The notes under the pieces were generated by a model. The model saw only the letters and a program-made list of their open reading frames with translations, was not told the origin of the DNA and did no database searches. From UBA6168 sp964508135 (GTDB taxonomy: Bacteria > Bacteroidota > Bacteroidia > Chitinophagales > Saprospiraceae): a stretch of 64,000 nucleotides of DNA. Made by a program: the position numbers and the translations under genes. The stretch lies in assembly GCA_964508135.1 (NCBI GenBank), contig CAZDSU010000009.1:55945-119944 (forward strand), read 5' to 3'. Positions 19,165 through 27,189 of the stretch are shown here, in pieces. Within the stretch, counting starts at the first letter, position 1; every line of letters starts with the position of its first letter.

Positions 19165-19348
19165 TTAGCTGTGTTTTGGTGTAGAAATGATATGTGGGCA
19201 GGATTTGTTTAAAATGGCTGGTTTTACTTGTAGGACGGTCAAAGGTAGCGGATTGCGCATGAAATTCGTTGATTTTGGAGAAGCTAATGATTTTTGGGAT
19301 TTGGGTGGAAATGTGCTTGATTATCAAATTTCGAATTGATTTCGCAGA

Positions 19349-19366
19349 AAAAACTGGCCAGTTTTT
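19349..19366. promoter_or_regulatory. 18-nt perfect palindrome between metH and lipoprotein gene
   Basis: AAAAACTGGCCAGTTTTT is a perfect palindrome about 185 nt upstream of metH (-) and 54 nt upstream of the lipoprotein gene (+). In a divergent promoter region this could be an operator. It might instead be a terminator-like hairpin, but neither neighbour ends here. Confidence 0.35.
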
Positions 19367-19419
19367 CGGCAAAAAAGCCACCTTGCCCCCGATTTTTCAC
19401 CTATCAAAACAATCTTAAA

Positions 19420-20013
19420 ATGAAAATTATCTCGTTCGCTTTTTTGCTGTTGTTGTTTGCAGGTTGCCAAACCGACGAGTCCCGGAAAAGCAGTTTCGCC
19501 GGGCGCTACCAAGTGACGCTGCATTTGCCGGAGGCGAACCAAGAAATGGAAAAAGCCAAAAAAGAGGTTGAAGAAGACCTGACCAAGGCCAAGGAAGAAA
19601 TCAAGGATGAAATTGCGAAAGCGAAGGAAGAAATCGAGGAGGAAATGGGCGAGTACAATCACTTCGGCGATGCCGTCGGCAACTTTGTGGAAGGCATGGG
19701 CGAATTGGCACAGGGCCTAACCAACCTTGGTAAAAACCTCGGCAAAATGGGCATTGACCTTGGTCAGGGCATCATCAAGGGGCTTCGTTTCAAGGCTGAA
19801 TTCAAGGACGATGGCATGGTCTACTTTGGCAAAAAATCAAAGCTCCAAGTTGGCTCCGGGGACGGAAATTTCTGGGACATCAAGGACGGCAAGTTTTACC
19901 TCTGGGAAAACGAGGACGAAAAAAACGTCTTTGAAATGAAGGATTTTGGCAATGGCAACTGGGACTTGGTGGGTGAAGAAGTGATTTTTCATCTCGAAAA
20001 GTTGGACAAATAA
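19420..20013 (+). CDS. lipoprotein with Lys/Glu-rich coiled coil
   Basis: The protein starts with a lipoprotein signal peptide (MKIISFAFLLLLFAGC, lipobox FAGC). Residues about 40-75 form a very charged helix or coiled coil (KAKKEVEEDLTKAKEEIKDE). A Gly-rich amphipathic part (NFVEGMGELAQGLTNLGKNL) and a beta-rich C-terminus with repeated DGKFYLW/FWDIKDGK-like strands follow. The start at 19420 is chosen because the signal peptide begins there; the frame runs 28 codons further upstream. The function is unknown. The likely transcription terminator lies inside the end of the convergent murB gene. Confidence 0.75.
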   Translation: MKIISFAFLLLLFAGCQTDESRKSSFAGRYQVTLHLPEANQEMEKAKKEVEEDLTKAKEEIKDEIAKAKEEIEEEMGEYNHFGDAVGNFVEGMGELAQGLTNLGKNLGKMGIDLGQGIIKGLRFKAEFKDDGMVYFGKKSKLQVGSGDGNFWDIKDGKFYLWENEDEKNVFEMKDFGNGNWDLVGEEVIFHLEKLDK

Positions 20014-20017
20014 GTCG

Positions 20018-21034
20018 CTACCAAACGTTCACTTCAGGCGTCAGTGCAATATCAAATTTCTCTTGCACTGACGCCTGAATTTTCTTCGCCAAAGCCAATA
20101 TTTCCGCACCCTTCGCCTCGCCATAATTCACCAAAACCAGTGCCTGCCGTGCATGACAGCCCGCATCGCCGATTCGCTGCCCCTTCCAGCCAGCCTGTTC
20201 GATGAGCCAACCCGCTGGGATTTTCACCCGACCATCCGGCTGTGGGTAGTGTGGTGCTTCAGGGAATTTCTCACTAAAACGCTGGAAATCAGCGACTTCT
20301 ATTGCTGGGTTTTTGAAAAAACTGCCTGCGTTTCCAATGACTGCGGGGTCAGGCAGTTTGCTTTGTCGGATTTGGATGACGGCATTGCTCACATCACGGA
20401 TGGTCGGTGACTTGACCCCCATTTCTTGCAATGTCCGCTGGATGTCGCCGTAGGAAGTGTTCAGTGTTGGATTTTTTTGCAGCTTGAAATAAACGTCCAC
20501 AATGCAGAGCCTGCCTTTCAGTTCCTGTTTGAAAATGCTGTCCCGGTAACCAAATTTGCAATGGCTGTTGTCGAAATGAAGTGATTCACCCGTAAGGAGG
20601 TCGTAGGCATCCAAGAAATGGAAGACGTCCTTCAACTCAACGCCATAAGCGCCGATGTTCTGGATAGGCGCTGCGCCGACCGTTCCGGGGATGAGCGAGA
20701 GGTTTTCGATGCCGCCCAGCCCCTGATCGACGGCCCAAAGAACGAGGTCGTGCCACACTACCCCACCCCCAACTTTTACCAAAACATCGTGCTCGTTTTC
20801 GAGGAATATTTCGATGCCGCCAATTTCGTTCTTGATGGTCAGGCCGGGCAAGTCGCCAGTGAGGAGGATATTGCTGCCACTGCCCAGCACCTGAATTTGG
20901 GGGCGGTTCAGTTGAGTGATTCCATGCAAAGCCGCTGCCGTTCTTACCACAACAAGCTCCTCTGCAATGGCCGCTATGCCGAACGTGTTCATTTTCTTTA
21001 ACGGAAAATGACGGTGGATTTCTAAGCTAATCAT
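20018..21034 (-). CDS. murB: UDP-N-acetylenolpyruvoylglucosamine reductase
   Basis: MurB reduces UDP-GlcNAc-enolpyruvate to UDP-MurNAc with NADPH and FAD, the second committed step of peptidoglycan synthesis. FAD-binding sequence is visible (LGSGSNILLTGDLPGL), then GIENLSLIPGTVGAAPIQNI, FGYRDSIFK with the substrate-binding Tyr-Arg, GNAGSFFKNP with the catalytic Ser, and the C-terminal LTPEVNVW with the catalytic Glu. At 338 residues it is the longer E. coli-like type. The coding end contains a perfect 17-bp inverted repeat. It converges on the lipoprotein gene with a 4-nt gap. Confidence 0.97.
   Translation of the reverse strand: MISLEIHRHFPLKKMNTFGIAAIAEELVVVRTAAALHGITQLNRPQIQVLGSGSNILLTGDLPGLTIKNEIGGIEIFLENEHDVLVKVGGGVVWHDLVLWAVDQGLGGIENLSLIPGTVGAAPIQNIGAYGVELKDVFHFLDAYDLLTGESLHFDNSHCKFGYRDSIFKQELKGRLCIVDVYFKLQKNPTLNTSYGDIQRTLQEMGVKSPTIRDVSNAVIQIRQSKLPDPAVIGNAGSFFKNPAIEVADFQRFSEKFPEAPHYPQPDGRVKIPAGWLIEQAGWKGQRIGDAGCHARQALVLVNYGEAKGAEILALAKKIQASVQEKFDIALTPEVNVW
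20033..20079 (+). terminator. perfect 17-bp hairpin inside the 3' end of murB
   Basis: TTCAGGCGTCAGTGCAA (20033-20049) and its exact complement at 20063-20079 form a long stem with a 13-nt loop, followed on the + strand by a TTTTC tract. It lies 20 nt after the stop of the + strand lipoprotein gene but within murB codons, so murB coding sequence seems to double as the terminator of its neighbour. Confidence 0.6.
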
Positions 21035-21171
21035 GCCTTCTATTTTCGCAAAAGTACCTGTGAGATTAGAATTTGACGAAGAATCTTACCACCAAGCCGT
21101 TTTTCTAAACTACGCCAACTTACTTTTGCCGAAAATACCGCCCGAAATAAGGGCGAAACAGCTTAACAACT

Positions 21172-21648
21172 ATGACTTTCAACCAGTTTGTTCAATTATT
21201 CCCGGAGGAAAAGCTGCCCATTTCCATCACAGAAGAAAGCGCTTCGGAATTCAGCCTGGAAAACGAACCGCTCCCGCAAAAAGCAATTGAAGAGTTCCTG
21301 CTGCCACTTGAACCGGATTCGGACGAATTGACAGAGTTCGTTCCGGGCTTTCGGATACCCAACTTGAAGGATATTCACGCCATTTTGTATTGGAAGGCGG
21401 GTCTGCTCAACTACCAATACGTGCTGGCCACGTTTGAAAAATCAGGCAAATTGATTGACAAACAGGTAATTGCAGGAACGATTTCTGACGGCAAAAGCAT
21501 CGTGCGTTCGGTGGCTCGTATTGACGAGGACATGACAATTTACATGGTCAGCGGCATGTTTGAAGGATCGGAAGAGGATTACGACGCCAACCAAAGCATG
21601 GCCAAAGAATTGGAACTGCTGCCCGATGGTAGGATGATTGAATTGTGA
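21172..21648 (+). CDS. conserved hypothetical protein, 158 aa
   Basis: A soluble, acidic protein of unknown family. The N-terminus is MTFNQFVQLFPEEKLPISIT. Residues 70-150 appear beta-rich (YWKAGLLNYQYVLATFEKSG, TIYMVSGMFEG). It is a plausible real gene: it is followed on the same strand, after a short repeat tract, by another small unknown gene with similar character. The frame ahead is open to 21033, but that part overlaps the murB start region and is unlikely to be used. No function can be given. Confidence 0.6.
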   Translation: MTFNQFVQLFPEEKLPISITEESASEFSLENEPLPQKAIEEFLLPLEPDSDELTEFVPGFRIPNLKDIHAILYWKAGLLNYQYVLATFEKSGKLIDKQVIAGTISDGKSIVRSVARIDEDMTIYMVSGMFEGSEEDYDANQSMAKELELLPDGRMIEL

Positions 21649-21714
21649 ACGGTGAATTGTGAACGGTGAACGGGAGCCAACAATTTAGCAATCAAACAAT
21701 TCAACAATTCAACA
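21641..21714. repeat. short tandem repeat tract with 8-nt units
   Basis: Immediately after the stop there is a repeated gaattgtgaacggt unit (14-nt period), then a tract of caattcaa units (8-nt period), ending at the next start codon. It belongs to a class of intergenic repeats seen several times in the window (see findings). Confidence 0.6.
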
Positions 21715-22299
21715 ATGATAAGTTTTGAACAAGAAATAAAGGCTTTTCTCCAGTCGAAAAAATTGGAGTACAAGGACAGTTCAAGCTCGTTCAAGCGACT
21801 TGATTTCAGCGTTCGGCTAGACGAAAACTGGACTTTCCACTTCGATGCCAAGGAAAAAAGACAGAAGCTGAACCTTTTCAATTGGAAGCTCACCGCCGAC
21901 CAAGAGCCGCATACTTTCATTCTTGACGATCTGGCTGCCCGTAAAATACTTGCCTTTGGCCCCTACTCCGGTATGGTCGTTCGGGACAATCTGCTCGGAG
22001 GCTACTATTTTTACAGTGTACTGGACTTGTTTTTGATGCCGAAAATCAGGGCCAACCGCCCCATCGAAAAGAACGCCAAGGCCATGAAGGGCAAATGGGT
22101 CATTGATTTGCGCAGCGGAAAAAAATGCGCTTCGATGGACGAGGTGCTTCAACTTTTTAAGCTGTACATCTCCAAGCGGGAAGACCTTTTCCTCAACATC
22201 CTCGATTGCTACGGCAACTACCAAGGTGAAGACATCGGTGAACGGGGCGAAGTGCGGCGTCCAGAATATTGGGAGACGGACGTGAAGGAAACTCGTTGA
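21715..22299 (+). CDS. conserved hypothetical protein, 194 aa
   Basis: A soluble protein without signal peptide. The first half is charged (FEQEIKAFLQSKKLEYKDSS). The second half contains FLMPKIRANRPIEKNAKAMK, a Lys/Arg-rich segment, and MDEVLQLFKLYISKREDLFL. I do not recognise the family. The preceding gene on the same strand is only 66 nt away and the two may be co-transcribed through the repeat tract. No catalytic pattern is obvious. Confidence 0.6.
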   Translation: MISFEQEIKAFLQSKKLEYKDSSSSFKRLDFSVRLDENWTFHFDAKEKRQKLNLFNWKLTADQEPHTFILDDLAARKILAFGPYSGMVVRDNLLGGYYFYSVLDLFLMPKIRANRPIEKNAKAMKGKWVIDLRSGKKCASMDEVLQLFKLYISKREDLFLNILDCYGNYQGEDIGERGEVRRPEYWETDVKETR

Positions 22300-22333
22300 A
22301 GTTCGAAAATTGGCAGTAGGCAGTCGGAACATG

Positions 22334-22807
22334 CTAATATTTGATTCCTACCTTTTTATAGATAAAGTGCAGCAGCCAAGCTGGGCCGATGAGCAGAAAC
22401 TGCAAATCCTCCAAAAATGACGGCTTTTTTCCTTCGATTTTGTGGCCAACAAACTGAAAAATCCAAGCCACCACGAAAATCACCAGTGAAATCAGCGCCA
22501 GCATCTTGGCATCCCCAAACGTCATTTCATAGATGGCATTGACGCCATAAACCATGGCACCACCAATCAAGACGAACCCCAGAAACATCGGCTTGGACAG
22601 CCGCATGTAGTAAACCAATGCAAGAATCAGCGCCAAAGTAGCCCAATTGGCGTAGAGGGTCCTTTCCACAAAAAAGGGAATGGAAAACAGCAGGCCAAAA
22701 AGACTGAACATGATGGCTGGCACACAAACCCAGTGGATGAATTTGTTGACGGCGTTCTGATGGCTTTCGCCGTATTTGTCGAGGAGGAGGTCAATTGTTT
22801 TTGCCAT
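22334..22807 (-). CDS. DUF962 / Mpo1-like membrane protein
   Basis: From the Met at 22807 the protein (157 residues) begins MAKTIDLLLDKYGESHQNAV and continues NKFIHWVCVPAIMFSLFGLL, the hallmark of DUF962. This family includes yeast Mpo1, an Fe-dependent dioxygenase of 2-hydroxy fatty acids. Four hydrophobic segments follow, and the conserved histidine-containing FQFVGHKIEGKKPSF lies near the C-terminus. The activity is likely lipid-related, but it is unproven in bacteria. The frame extends upstream through a repeat tract that is not coding. Confidence 0.82.
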   Translation of the reverse strand: MAKTIDLLLDKYGESHQNAVNKFIHWVCVPAIMFSLFGLLFSIPFFVERTLYANWATLALILALVYYMRLSKPMFLGFVLIGGAMVYGVNAIYEMTFGDAKMLALISLVIFVVAWIFQFVGHKIEGKKPSFLEDLQFLLIGPAWLLHFIYKKVGIKY

Positions 22808-22885
22808 GATTGTTGGATTGTTATATTGTTGGATTATTATCGTGACGGCACAAAATAACTCAATAACCCAATAACACAATAACAA
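22808..22885. repeat. 8-nt-period intergenic tract
   Basis: Units such as GGATTGTT ATATTGTT GGATTATT are followed, after a short gap, by ATAACTCA ATAACCCA ATAACACA. The two halves are roughly complementary, so a hairpin is possible. It lies between the DUF962 gene and the HMG-CoA lyase gene on the same strand. Confidence 0.65.
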
Positions 22886-22888
22886 TTG

Positions 22889-23767
22889 TCAATGCGGAAA
22901 CACCTTCAAGGCCATGCTCATCGCTTTTTCAAAAACTGCTTCGTCAATGCCCGTTTCAATATGTCGGTTCCTGAAAAAATGTACCATGTTTTCCGTGGGC
23001 ATGTTGCCGGTGAGGCCGTCCTTGGCCATCGGGCAGCCACCAAAGCCCTTGATGGCACCGTCAAAACGGGTGCAGCCGCTTTCCCAGGCGGCCTCGATTT
23101 TTTCTTTCCAGTTGTGCGGCTCCGTGTGCAGGTGTGCGCCAATTTCAATGCCCTTGGGCTGGTAGTAGGGAATTAGGTTTGAAAACAAATACTTGATGCT
23201 GGCTGGGCCTGAAACACCGATGGTATCTGACAACTGCAAGATTCGGATGCCCATGTCCGAAAGGCGGTCCACCCATTTCACCACGATTTCGGCATTCCAG
23301 GGGTCGCCATAGGGGTTGCCAAATCCCATGCTGATGTACACGACGAGTTCCTTTTTGCTACGCAAACAAATGTCCTGAATCTCCTCCACCCGCACCAGCG
23401 ACTCCTCGATGGTGGCGTTGGTGTTCCTGACTTGAAAGGTTTCGGAAATAGAAAACGGGTAGCCGAGATAGCTGATTTCGGGAAACTGGGCGGCATCTTC
23501 CGCGCCCCGTTGATTGGCCACGATGGCGAGCAGCTTACTTTTGGTGCTGGACAAGTTGAGTTGGGAAAGCACTTCCGCCGTGTCACGCATCTGCGGAATG
23601 GCTTTTGGCGACACAAAACTGCCAAAATCAATGGTGTCAAACCCCGCCATCAAAAGCTGGTTGATGTACGCCGACTTGGTTTCTGTGGGAATGAAATCCT
23701 TCAATCCCTGCATGGCGTCACGGGGACATTCGATGAGTTTGACCGATTGTGGCGTAGAATTAGGCAT
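22889..23767 (-). CDS. hydroxymethylglutaryl-CoA lyase
   Basis: An HMGL-like TIM-barrel enzyme, 292 residues from the Met at 23767. Family landmarks are the N-terminal ECPRDAMQGLKDFIPT (catalytic Arg-Asp), DFGSFVSPKAIPQMRDTAEV, the metal-binding HLHTEPHN-like stretch (GAHLHTEPHNW) and the active-site Cys loop KGFGGCPMAKDGLTGNMPTE. It splits HMG-CoA into acetoacetate and acetyl-CoA in leucine degradation. The motif is RDAMQ rather than the usual RDGLQ, a modest variation, and related 3-hydroxy-acyl lyases are an alternative. It may be co-transcribed with the VOC gene 41 nt upstream. Confidence 0.85.
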   Translation of the reverse strand: MPNSTPQSVKLIECPRDAMQGLKDFIPTETKSAYINQLLMAGFDTIDFGSFVSPKAIPQMRDTAEVLSQLNLSSTKSKLLAIVANQRGAEDAAQFPEISYLGYPFSISETFQVRNTNATIEESLVRVEEIQDICLRSKKELVVYISMGFGNPYGDPWNAEIVVKWVDRLSDMGIRILQLSDTIGVSGPASIKYLFSNLIPYYQPKGIEIGAHLHTEPHNWKEKIEAAWESGCTRFDGAIKGFGGCPMAKDGLTGNMPTENMVHFFRNRHIETGIDEAVFEKAMSMALKVFPH

Positions 23768-23808
23768 TGGGCAAAAGTAGGGAAATTTGAGCGATGAGAA
23801 ACTTGCAA

Positions 23809-24213
23809 TCACATGAGTTTTGGGGGCGTTGGCTCAATCAAATCCCACAAGTTTCCATACAAATCCTCAAACACAGCCACTGTTCCATAATTCTCCAATG
23901 ATGGAGGACGTACGATTTTTATGCCTTGGTCGAGCAGGTTTTGATAGTCCCGCTGGAAGTTGTCGGTGTGCAGAAATAGGAAAACCCGACCGCCGGTCTG
24001 GTTTCCGATTTGTGATATTTGCTCCACTCCCACTGCCTTGGCCAGCAGTAGGCTGCAGGCGCCCAAGCCATGTGGAGCAACCATCACCCAACGCTTGGTC
24101 TCGCTGAGTTGGGTGTCTTCCACCAGTTTGAATTGAAGTTTCTTGGTGTAGAATTCAATGGACTCGTCATAATCTTTGACCAAGAGGGCGATGTGTGTGA
24201 TGCGTTGGTTCAT
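23809..24213 (-). CDS. VOC-superfamily (glyoxalase/bleomycin-resistance-like) protein
   Basis: A 134-residue single VOC domain: ITHIALLVKDYDESIEFYTK at the start, then FKLVEDTQLSETKRWVMVAP, FLHTDNFQRDYQNLLDQGI and the C-terminal YGTVAVFEDLYGNLWDLIEP. This fits the metal-binding paired-beta-alpha fold of glyoxalases and dioxygenases. The ligand set (His6-type and terminal Glu) seems present, so an enzyme is plausible, but the substrate is unknown. It is next to the HMG-CoA lyase gene on the same strand. Confidence 0.85.
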   Translation of the reverse strand: MNQRITHIALLVKDYDESIEFYTKKLQFKLVEDTQLSETKRWVMVAPHGLGACSLLLAKAVGVEQISQIGNQTGGRVFLFLHTDNFQRDYQNLLDQGIKIVRPPSLENYGTVAVFEDLYGNLWDLIEPTPPKLM

Positions 24214-24214
24214 A

Positions 24215-24334
24215 TTGCTTCGTTATTGAGTTATTGAGTTATTGGGGTACTGAGTTATTGGGGTATTGGGGTATTGGGGTATTGAGTTATTGGGGTAGTA
24301 TCGCTCAATAACTCAATACCCCAATAACTCAATC
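24215..24334. repeat. 8-nt-period minisatellite with inverted arm
   Basis: A run of octamers (TTATTGAG, TTATTGGG, GTATTGGG) covers about 24225-24298, and the complementary arm (CTCAATAA CTCAATAC CCCAATAA CTCAAT) follows at 24304-24333. At least 17 bases (24281-24297 against 24317-24333) pair perfectly, and the register can slip by 8. It separates divergent genes. Confidence 0.75.
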
Positions 24335-24371
24335 GCCAAATTCCTATTTTTGCGGTTCAAATCTAATAATA

Positions 24372-24584
24372 ATGAAAAAAGCAGCTTGGATAACCACGGG
24401 ATTTTTACTGTTCATCTTTGGTTTCTCGGCCTTGGTGCTGAGTTTGGTTGGGGTGAAAATCAGCTTTCTGGCTTGGCTCGACTATCCCGGTGCCTTGTTC
24501 GGTTTTTTGATGAAAATATTAATGATTGTGGCTGGCATCGTGGTCGTGTATCTCACGACTTCTGACTGGAAAGCGGAAGACTAA
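24372..24584 (+). CDS. small two-TM membrane protein, 70 aa
   Basis: Two hydrophobic helices are evident (ITTGFLLFIFGFSALVLSLV and FLMKILMIVAGIVVVYL), joined by a short loop with SFLAWLDYPG and ending with a charged tail (SDWKAED). The Lys-Lys start and membrane topology make it a credible small protein. The family is unknown. A long palindromic terminator-like element follows directly, so it is probably transcribed alone. Confidence 0.6.
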   Translation: MKKAAWITTGFLLFIFGFSALVLSLVGVKISFLAWLDYPGALFGFLMKILMIVAGIVVVYLTTSDWKAED

Positions 24585-24592
24585 CTGGCATG

Positions 24593-24655
24593 TTAGGTGG
24601 TTGGCGTGTTGGCGTATTGGGCGGCCAACACGCCAACATGCCAACCACCCAACTT
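24593..24655. terminator. large palindromic terminator-like element with 8-nt units
   Basis: A left arm made of GGTGGTTG GCGTGTTG GCGTATTG units pairs with a right arm of CCAACACG CCAACATG CCAACCAC, giving a near-perfect stem of about 26 bp. It lies between the small membrane protein gene (+) and the DUF5686 gene (-), which converge, and could end both transcripts. Confidence 0.65.
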
Positions 24656-27140
24656 ACAGTTGCAGCTCGTTCAGCGGCAATGAGATGCCGACTACGTAGC
24701 CAATACCTTGGTACTTTCCGTGCTGAAACGAAGTCACGGCATCAATTCGGAACAACCTGCCGATTCCAAGCCCATCGAAGCCCAGCGAAAATTCCACATA
24801 GTCCTTGGCTTCAGAGGTGTACAGCATATTTGCGCCAGCCACCAGGTTCCAGCCCAGTTTTTTTAAGCCCGGAATATTGTCCGTCAACAGTCCCTTGAAG
24901 TCGTGTTCCCAATGGCCTTCGAACCAACTGCCTTTCGTGCTGTAAGCGTAGTACGGCAGCATTTTGAAGACGTACATGTAATAATCCTTGTTGCTGAAAT
25001 GGGTTTCGTTGCCCAGGTAATGGCGGTAATCCTGAAAATAAACCTGCTTGTTGTTGACAAAACTGCCCGCCTCCAACCTGAACCTCATCACCCCGCCGAT
25101 GCCCATCACAATATCGCTTTTTGAAAGGGCCACCGACAGGCGGTCGTAGTTCACGTCACTGCCAAATGCGCTGATACCCTTGCGGTAGTTTAGCCAAAGG
25201 TCAGGAAAATCGCTGCCAAGTGAGATTTTCCGGTCGGGATAGTCCATGTATTTTTGGCCGGGTCGCAAACGTAGGCTGATGCCAACCACCACGGCCTGAC
25301 TTTGCGCCAGCGCCTCTCCAGGCAGTTCGGCATTGATGGGCGTATTGGGTTGAAACTCCCGTTTTTTTTTGTAAAAAAGGCTGTAATCCGTCTGGTTTTC
25401 GAGCGGAGAGCGGTCACTCCACTGCACGACGGCGAAACCCAATATGCCGTTTGCCACCTCTTGTTGGTACTCCGCTTTTGCATATTTTTTATCGTAAAAA
25501 CGGGCGTAGTTCCTGCGGCTCACCAAGGTAAAATAGGTGTTGTAGAGCGTCAGGATTGGCTCCAGTTCGTTGAATTGCAGCACTTCCTGCCCACCGGTCA
25601 GGCGGAGTTGCGAGTATTTTTTTGGGTTAAAACGCCAAGTGATATCTCCAGCAGCCCGAAGGTTTTCATCGGCTAGACCGTAGGCAATGCGCCCACCCGT
25701 CACCAAACTTTTGCCCTTGTTTTTGTCCAAATACATGGTGTAGCTCAGGCCGAGGCTGAGTTTTACGCCCTGTACCAGGTTGTACTGGAAGCTGTTGATG
25801 GGCGTTTCTAGCGTGATGGAGTTTCGCTTCCAGGAGTTGCGCCACGTGTAGCCAAACAGCAGGTCGCCCCATTCTGGCTTGTTTTCCTTGCGGTCGAGGG
25901 AGTCCATGTACGGCTTGGTCTCCCGCAGCACCCGGATGCTGTCCTTTTTGACGTAGTCAACGCTTTCTTCTACGGTCAGCGGGACGGGGCGGATTAGGTT
26001 CCAAAACGTGGTATCCTTTTCATTTGCGCCCGCTTCCACCTTCATGATTTCATTGGTGAAAAATTTATCAGGCAGGTTGGCCTCCAAGTCGTAGTTGCGG
26101 TAGATGGCGGTGAAGCTGCCCCCGAATTTGAACCCAAAAAAACCGCCCCTGATGGAAAACGCCTGGGAAAACATGCGCCAAACATCCGGTTGAGCCACCG
26201 GAATAAAGTTTTGGCGAACGCTGAGGGTGTCGAAAAGCGGTATTTGCGCAGAAAGGCCCGTGGTGAAAAGGTCGGCGCTTTGGATGTTCCAGCTATCGCT
26301 CACGATGTAGATGAAGCCCCGGTAAACTGGGTCGGCGAAGTTCTTCGGCAGCACTGCGATTTTGTTAACCAGCCTTCCGCCTTCGTCCACGAAAGCACCT
26401 TCGAGCCGGTACTTGTAATGGTTCATGGCGTTGTCGGCAATGGGCGAGATGACATTGCGACCAAACTCAGAGTAGTTTTTGTAGAGGTCAATGTTGAAGT
26501 CTTGGGCGCTGTTGTAGCTGAAGCCCTGGTTGTTGCCACTCACCTTGCTCGACTCCATGATTTCCTTGTACTTGTCGGGCTGCTTGAAGTACAGTTTCGA
26601 AACGGATTCGGAAAGGTAAATAATGCCCTGACCCGCGGTGTCGAGGCTGCCATCGAGGTCGCCGATGTCCTTGCCGAGCAATTGTTTCGGGGCCTCCAAC
26701 ACCTTGACGTTGCCCTTGATATACACCTCGCAGGTAAACGACTCGACCTGTTTGCGGTGGTAATCCCGTTTTTCTATCGCCTTGCGGATGATGGGGTACG
26801 CCGGGTCTTCGGCATTAGCTTTTATCTCCACGGATGCCAGTTCAATGGCTTCCTCCGCCAGTGCTACGTTGAGTTTGACTGGCCCAACCTCGACATTTAC
26901 CGTTTCGATTCGCTGTTTGTAACCGATGTATTGGAACACCAATTGGTAGGTGCCTCGCTCCAGCGCCAGCGAATATTCCCCGTTGAGATTGGATGTGGTG
27001 CCGTTGGTAGTGCCCTGTACGTAGATGGAAACGAAGGGAAGTGGTTCGCCTTTGTTGTCCGTCACCGTGCCACGAACTTGCGAAGCCGCAAAAAAAGCAT
27101 TGGCAACCAAGGCAAAAAACAACAGGATTTTTTTGGTCAT
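24654..27140 (-). CDS. outer membrane protein with carboxypeptidase-like regulatory domain and DUF5686
   Basis: An 828-residue protein with a signal peptide (ILLFFALVANAFFAASQ). A carboxypeptidase-regulatory-like beta-sandwich follows (VRGTVTDNKGEPLPFVSIYV ... LNGEYSLALERGTYQLVFQY), as at the plug side of SusC-type proteins, and then the long DUF5686 region. The second half has the alternating pattern and aromatic residues of an outer-membrane beta-barrel and ends SLPLNELQL. The family is very common in Bacteroidetes and its function is unknown; surface or transport roles are guesses. It is 49 nt downstream of the AsmA gene on the same strand, so the two are likely one operon for envelope assembly. 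Confidence 0.87.
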   Translation of the reverse strand: MTKKILLFFALVANAFFAASQVRGTVTDNKGEPLPFVSIYVQGTTNGTTSNLNGEYSLALERGTYQLVFQYIGYKQRIETVNVEVGPVKLNVALAEEAIELASVEIKANAEDPAYPIIRKAIEKRDYHRKQVESFTCEVYIKGNVKVLEAPKQLLGKDIGDLDGSLDTAGQGIIYLSESVSKLYFKQPDKYKEIMESSKVSGNNQGFSYNSAQDFNIDLYKNYSEFGRNVISPIADNAMNHYKYRLEGAFVDEGGRLVNKIAVLPKNFADPVYRGFIYIVSDSWNIQSADLFTTGLSAQIPLFDTLSVRQNFIPVAQPDVWRMFSQAFSIRGGFFGFKFGGSFTAIYRNYDLEANLPDKFFTNEIMKVEAGANEKDTTFWNLIRPVPLTVEESVDYVKKDSIRVLRETKPYMDSLDRKENKPEWGDLLFGYTWRNSWKRNSITLETPINSFQYNLVQGVKLSLGLSYTMYLDKNKGKSLVTGGRIAYGLADENLRAAGDITWRFNPKKYSQLRLTGGQEVLQFNELEPILTLYNTYFTLVSRRNYARFYDKKYAKAEYQQEVANGILGFAVVQWSDRSPLENQTDYSLFYKKKREFQPNTPINAELPGEALAQSQAVVVGISLRLRPGQKYMDYPDRKISLGSDFPDLWLNYRKGISAFGSDVNYDRLSVALSKSDIVMGIGGVMRFRLEAGSFVNNKQVYFQDYRHYLGNETHFSNKDYYMYVFKMLPYYAYSTKGSWFEGHWEHDFKGLLTDNIPGLKKLGWNLVAGANMLYTSEAKDYVEFSLGFDGLGIGRLFRIDAVTSFQHGKYQGIGYVVGISLPLNELQL

Positions 27141-27189
27141 AAAAACGTCTTAAACGGAGTCGGGCAATTACCTCAAACCCATCAAACCC

